Part shown: positions 55,503-59,091 of the stretch, one piece after another
Position numbering within the stretch: the first letter of the stretch is position 1
Layout of the letters: the number at the start of each line of letters is the position of its first letter
Assembly: GCF_000003815.2 (NCBI RefSeq)
Contig: NW_023365920.1
Location: forward strand, 159,673-218,763
Direction of reading: 5' to 3'
Length of the DNA stretch: 59,091 nucleotides
Origin: Branchiostoma floridae
Taxonomy: Eukaryota; Chordata; Leptocardii; Amphioxiformes; Branchiostomatidae
Made by a program: the position numbers and the translations under genes
Notes under the pieces: model-generated
The model's database searches: none
Told to the model about the DNA's origin: nothing
Seen by the model: only the letters and a program-made list of their open reading frames with translations

Positions 55503-57467
55503 ACAGAAACCTATGAATTTGTTGTTGGGACATGCTTAGAAACATCTTCATAATCTTTGTCAGACTCCATAAACTGCTAAAAAAATAGCAGAAAGTAACC
55601 AAATAGACTAAATAATAAAGTTAGTTGGCCATAAAAGTACATTTGCAACCTCTGGTGTATCATTCAGCCTATTCGGCCAACTTCTAATACCGGTACCTTT
55701 CCATACAAATTGGTTCACTCTCTCATACCCCATGTTCACTAAGACAAGAGTAATGTGGCGTAAGAGTCAGCGTCAGGGGTGAGTGCCCCTTATCAGGTAC
55801 GTTGTTGCAGACTAGCTTAGATTTGTAGTCGGGGTAGCGTAAACGATAGTGACAAATATGCCAGAGTTTGGCGAAATTTGGACACATTGCTGCAAGGCGG
55901 AGGATTATTCGTCACTCATTTCTTAACAGACTGTTTCACACTTCTAACAAAAATATTGGATTTGGGGTTCCGATTGAATGCACGTACGAAGTATCCGAGC
56001 ATCGGTATACAGGGGTTGATACCATTGTTTCAAGGTTTTATTTTCTGAAATCTCCACCTGTGCTACATGCGTGTGTCTTGAGAGGTGTCGGCGTGAGTCT
56101 TGAGGGTACTGTGTGTGTCTTGCGGAGACGGTGTCGGTGTCTTGAGACGTGTTGTGTCATTCTTGAGACGTGTTGGGTTGTGTATTGAGACGTGTTGGGT
56201 TGTGTATTGAGACGTGTTGGAGTGTGTCTTGAGACGTGTTGGTTTGTGTCTTGAGACGTGTTGGGCGGTGTCTTGGGACGTGTTGGGGTATGTCTTGAGA
56301 CCTGTTGGGTTGTATCTTGAGACGTGTTGGAGTGTGTCTTGAGATGTGTTGGTTTGTGTCTTGGGACGAGTTGGTTTGTGTTTTGGGACGTGTTAGTTTG
56401 TGTTTTGAGACGTGTTGTGTGTGTCTTGAGCGGTGTTGTGTAATTCTTGAGACCTGTTGGGGTGTGTATTGAGACGTGTTGGAGTGTGTCTTGAGACGTG
56501 TTGGTTTGTGTCTTGGGACGTGTTGGGCTGTGTCTTGAGATGTGTTGGTTTGTGTCTTGGGACGTGTTAGAGTGTGTCTTGAGACGTGTTGGAGTGTGTC
56601 TTGAGACGTGTTGGTTTTTTTCACATTTTTATTCACAAATCATAAATTACAGAACGTTGAAAGCTATTCTTCTACACACTTGTATCACTACATAACAGAA
56701 CATGAGACAAAATATACACCACCAATAAAAACAATCATTATAAAATATTTACACTAGCATTTCCCTACCATTTTACACACTAATCTACCTTTACTCAATT
56801 ATTTAGGCACATAAATTACTATATAATATAACACATTTACATATTGTTGCAGGGGCCATTCCCACTGGCTTTTTTTGGCTAGGGTTTGCTCCCTAGGACT
56901 TTTTTACAGGGGTGTTTTATCCCCCTAGATTTTTTGTGCTAGGGTTTCTTCCCTATGACTTCCGTGCAGGGGTGTCATCCCTGGGTTTCTGTGCAGGGTT
57001 TTCCTTCCCTGGTTTCAATTTTAAACATATCCCAAATTTACATAAACATCACTCAAAAATTACCATATGCAACAAAATCAGAAGATTTAACTGTTACAAA
57101 TACAAAAACGAGAAATCACAAATATAAACACATCAAATATAAGTAAAACACGTTATACATAAAGATACCAGTATCTTAGCACTAACAAACTCACAAAAGC
57201 ATCAGAACTTGCAATGTTACAAATACAACATTTAAGACTTACACAAACCTAAACATGGGAACTTTAAACACAACACACTAACATCAAAAGGCTTATACAT
57301 ATATACATGAGCATCACATCAGTATTACAGATACAAAATATAAATAAATGAAAAACAGACAAATATTTTTACAGCATGCATACATGTACAATTTTCAAAA
57401 ACAAAAACATTAGGACTTACAGAAGCTACCTCAGTTAAGCAAGAATCCATATATAAGTACAGAGATA

Positions 57468-58352
57468 TAACATGCATTGGCATAATACCGGTAGTAAGAC
57501 TTATACCGGTAGATTAAAAATACTGGAACTTAAAGAGATCTACACATGCAACAATAGTTATTTCTGAGCTGTGCACACTTCAGACATCTAGGTGTCCAAT
57601 ACACCATTTACAAAGCATCGATAACAATGCATTCGAAGACAACAAGGCCAAAATTTTTCAGTATCTTTTTCGGGGTAGGCAGCTCGTCGTGGGACGAACA
57701 CACTGTCACATTCATTGCCAAATTTATAGATCATAATTACACATGCTCACGGCACAAGACGAACATGATTCAACAACAATCTTGAATTTCTGTTGGTGAC
57801 CTACAACTCATGTAAAAGTGTGAAGAACCGTTGCATAATAGCCCGGATCTACGACTGAATGGGCAAAATTGAACGTACGCAGCCATTTCCCCGCCATTTT
57901 TATATCTACGCTAGCAGTGAAGTATTACGTCATAGCGGTTGTGACGGACAGAAGTTAAATGAAAATTCTTGACAGTATACGTCCGTTTTCTCATGACATT
58001 TTGTATGCTCATGCAGGTTTATGTTTTATGCATTTACTGACACTAAAGGAAGGAACATCAGAGGATGTATAAATGTGCATAGCGGCAGTTAATTGTGCCG
58101 TGTTTCTTCCTACCGGTATTTTTTACCCCCTCCCAACCACGCGCCCGTTCGCCGTGTAATTCCGCGGCGTGTTACAATTACAATATTACGCTTTTAGCAG
58201 GACAAGAGTGGCAGAAAAGTTACACAGAAGAAGTGGCAAGGGTAACCTATAACAGCAACATGTAACTGGAGAAAATGATGCGTTGACAATTTGTCAATTC
58301 AGTATGGCTAGAGAAATCGTCGTAAACGTACCGGTGTTATGATAATAGATGT
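57468..58352 (+). mobile_element. 27-bp-TIR DNA transposon, copy 3
   Basis: Same orientation as 20097-20989 and mirror image of 49199-50083. Begins GCATTGGCATAATACCGGT and ends ACCGGTGTTATGATAA. It came with the arm duplication and is not an independent insertion. Confidence 0.8.
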
Positions 58353-58668
58353 TAAGCAGGTTTACACAAAAAGACATGATCAGCTTTACTAAACTAGAGA
58401 GCAACCAGGAGAAAAGCAACCACCAGCTTATCCAGAAACAATAACAAAAACCAACAAACAAGCAAAACAATCTTAGATAAACAGTGATCAGTGTTACTGC
58501 ACAACATAAACATCAAAACAACATCAGGTTACAGATACAGAAACATTCTGTACTTACTAGTTCAAAACATCACATAATTTACTTTTGGACGCATGACTGT
58601 CACAACAGTGACAACTAGAGAACAACAAACTCACAGAGCACTGACATCATCGACAGTTAAAAGTAGTC

Positions 58669-59091
58669 TTATCTTGAATTGGTACAATGCCAAATACGTG
58701 TGTCATTCCAAAAGTCCCAAAGAAAAATATCAAAGATGTCATCTATCATTAATTTCACCCCGTTATCCTTATAATGTACCCACGATTTGAAAATAGCAAA
58801 TTTTGCTAAAGTCACCACTTTGTTTACAAAATGGCTGACCTTTGACCTGTATTCATAACCTAGAAAAATGGTTGACTTGACAATCTTTACTTTAACCCCC
58901 TTATGAAATAAGAAGTTCTCAATCTTCTGCCAGATATGTTTAAGTCGTTTACATTCTATAAACATGTGCACATCATTCTCCTCTACCTTACATATCTCAC
59001 AAGTAGGGCTGTATACTTCACCTGTCTGATCTTTTATTTTCCATTTATTTAGTTTAGATTTGAAAGGTAAATTTGGTGCAAAAGTTAAAGT
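58669..59091 (-). pseudogene. C-terminal end of Tx1-like LINE ORF2, right-arm copy
   Basis: Repeats the zinc-finger and HMFIECKRLKHIW segment of 48460-48882 in inverse orientation; truncated by the window end. Confidence 0.85.

Larger units (their letters stand above)
54597..59091 (-). repeat. Right arm of large inverted duplication (runs off the window)
   Basis: Inverse copy of 48460-53007. In inverted order it carries the left-arm flank, minisatellite (56066-56614), LINE tail with poly(T) at 56615, hairpin array (56845-57014), transposon (57468-58352) and the end of ORF2 (58669 onwards). The window ends inside it. Confidence 0.9.

Noticed and set aside
54822-55602. Long frames on both strands across the gap
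   Set aside because: They are open only because N was translated as X.

Overview
This window looks like nuclear DNA of a marine invertebrate chordate, most probably an amphioxus (Branchiostoma). The grounds are intron-rich, compact metazoan genes, a very dense mixture of DIRS-like, Penelope-like, Tx1/L1-like and APE-type LINE relics, and many short palindromic elements with a TTCGCGGT core. The species call is an inference from general knowledge; no search was run. Two runs of N (31694-31793 and 54969-55502) mark assembly gaps.

Only two host genes can be supported, both on the minus strand. (1) A Kelch-like (BTB-BACK-Kelch) gene at 10005-15018. It has five exons whose splice phases all agree and an intact 603-residue product; its introns carry a LINE 3' end, a Penelope-like fragment and a TTCGCGGT MITE. 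(2) A beta-gamma-crystallin gene at 30099-36592. Three Greek-key motifs, one per exon and separated by phase-1 introns, are followed by a von Willebrand A (vWA) module and then by a fourth Greek-key exon. The vWA module is bounded by phase-1 introns on both sides, so it looks like a shuffled symmetric module inserted into a crystallin domain. One internal vWA exon was not found and probably lies in the 31.7 kb gap. This is the most novel-looking item in the window.

Region by region: 1-7.95 kb is a decayed DIRS-like tyrosine-recombinase retroelement on the minus strand: TATA promoter, Q/A/P-rich leader exon, Gag with a zinc knuckle, RT, RNase H, recombinase cut by the window edge. A 246-bp tandem repeat occupies a candidate intron. 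8-10 kb is intergenic with a MITE. 10-15 kb is the Kelch-like gene. 15.3-16.2 kb holds a foldback element and a SINE-like repeat. 16.4-19.3 kb is one LINE copy split by four later insertions, including a solo LTR. 20.1-21.0 kb is a DNA transposon with 27-bp terminal inverted repeats (TIRs). 21-30 kb is gene-poor, with two clusters of a TGTCCGG motif, a hAT-like MITE and a tandem repeat. 30-36.6 kb is the crystallin-vWA gene with transposon debris in its introns. 36.8-42.2 kb is a 0.9-kb TIR element and four related copies of a composite repeat. 43.4-44.3 kb is a CR1/L2-like LINE relic. 45.8-51.5 kb is a minisatellite split by a Tx1-like LINE, which itself carries a second copy of the 27-bp-TIR transposon.

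The last 10.6 kb is a very large inverted duplication. The left arm (about 48460-53007) and the right arm (54597-59091, running off the window) are almost identical and surround a spacer of about 1.6 kb. It is either a recent palindromic duplication or an assembly artefact. No CRISPR array, rRNA, tRNA or bacterial-type operon was seen.
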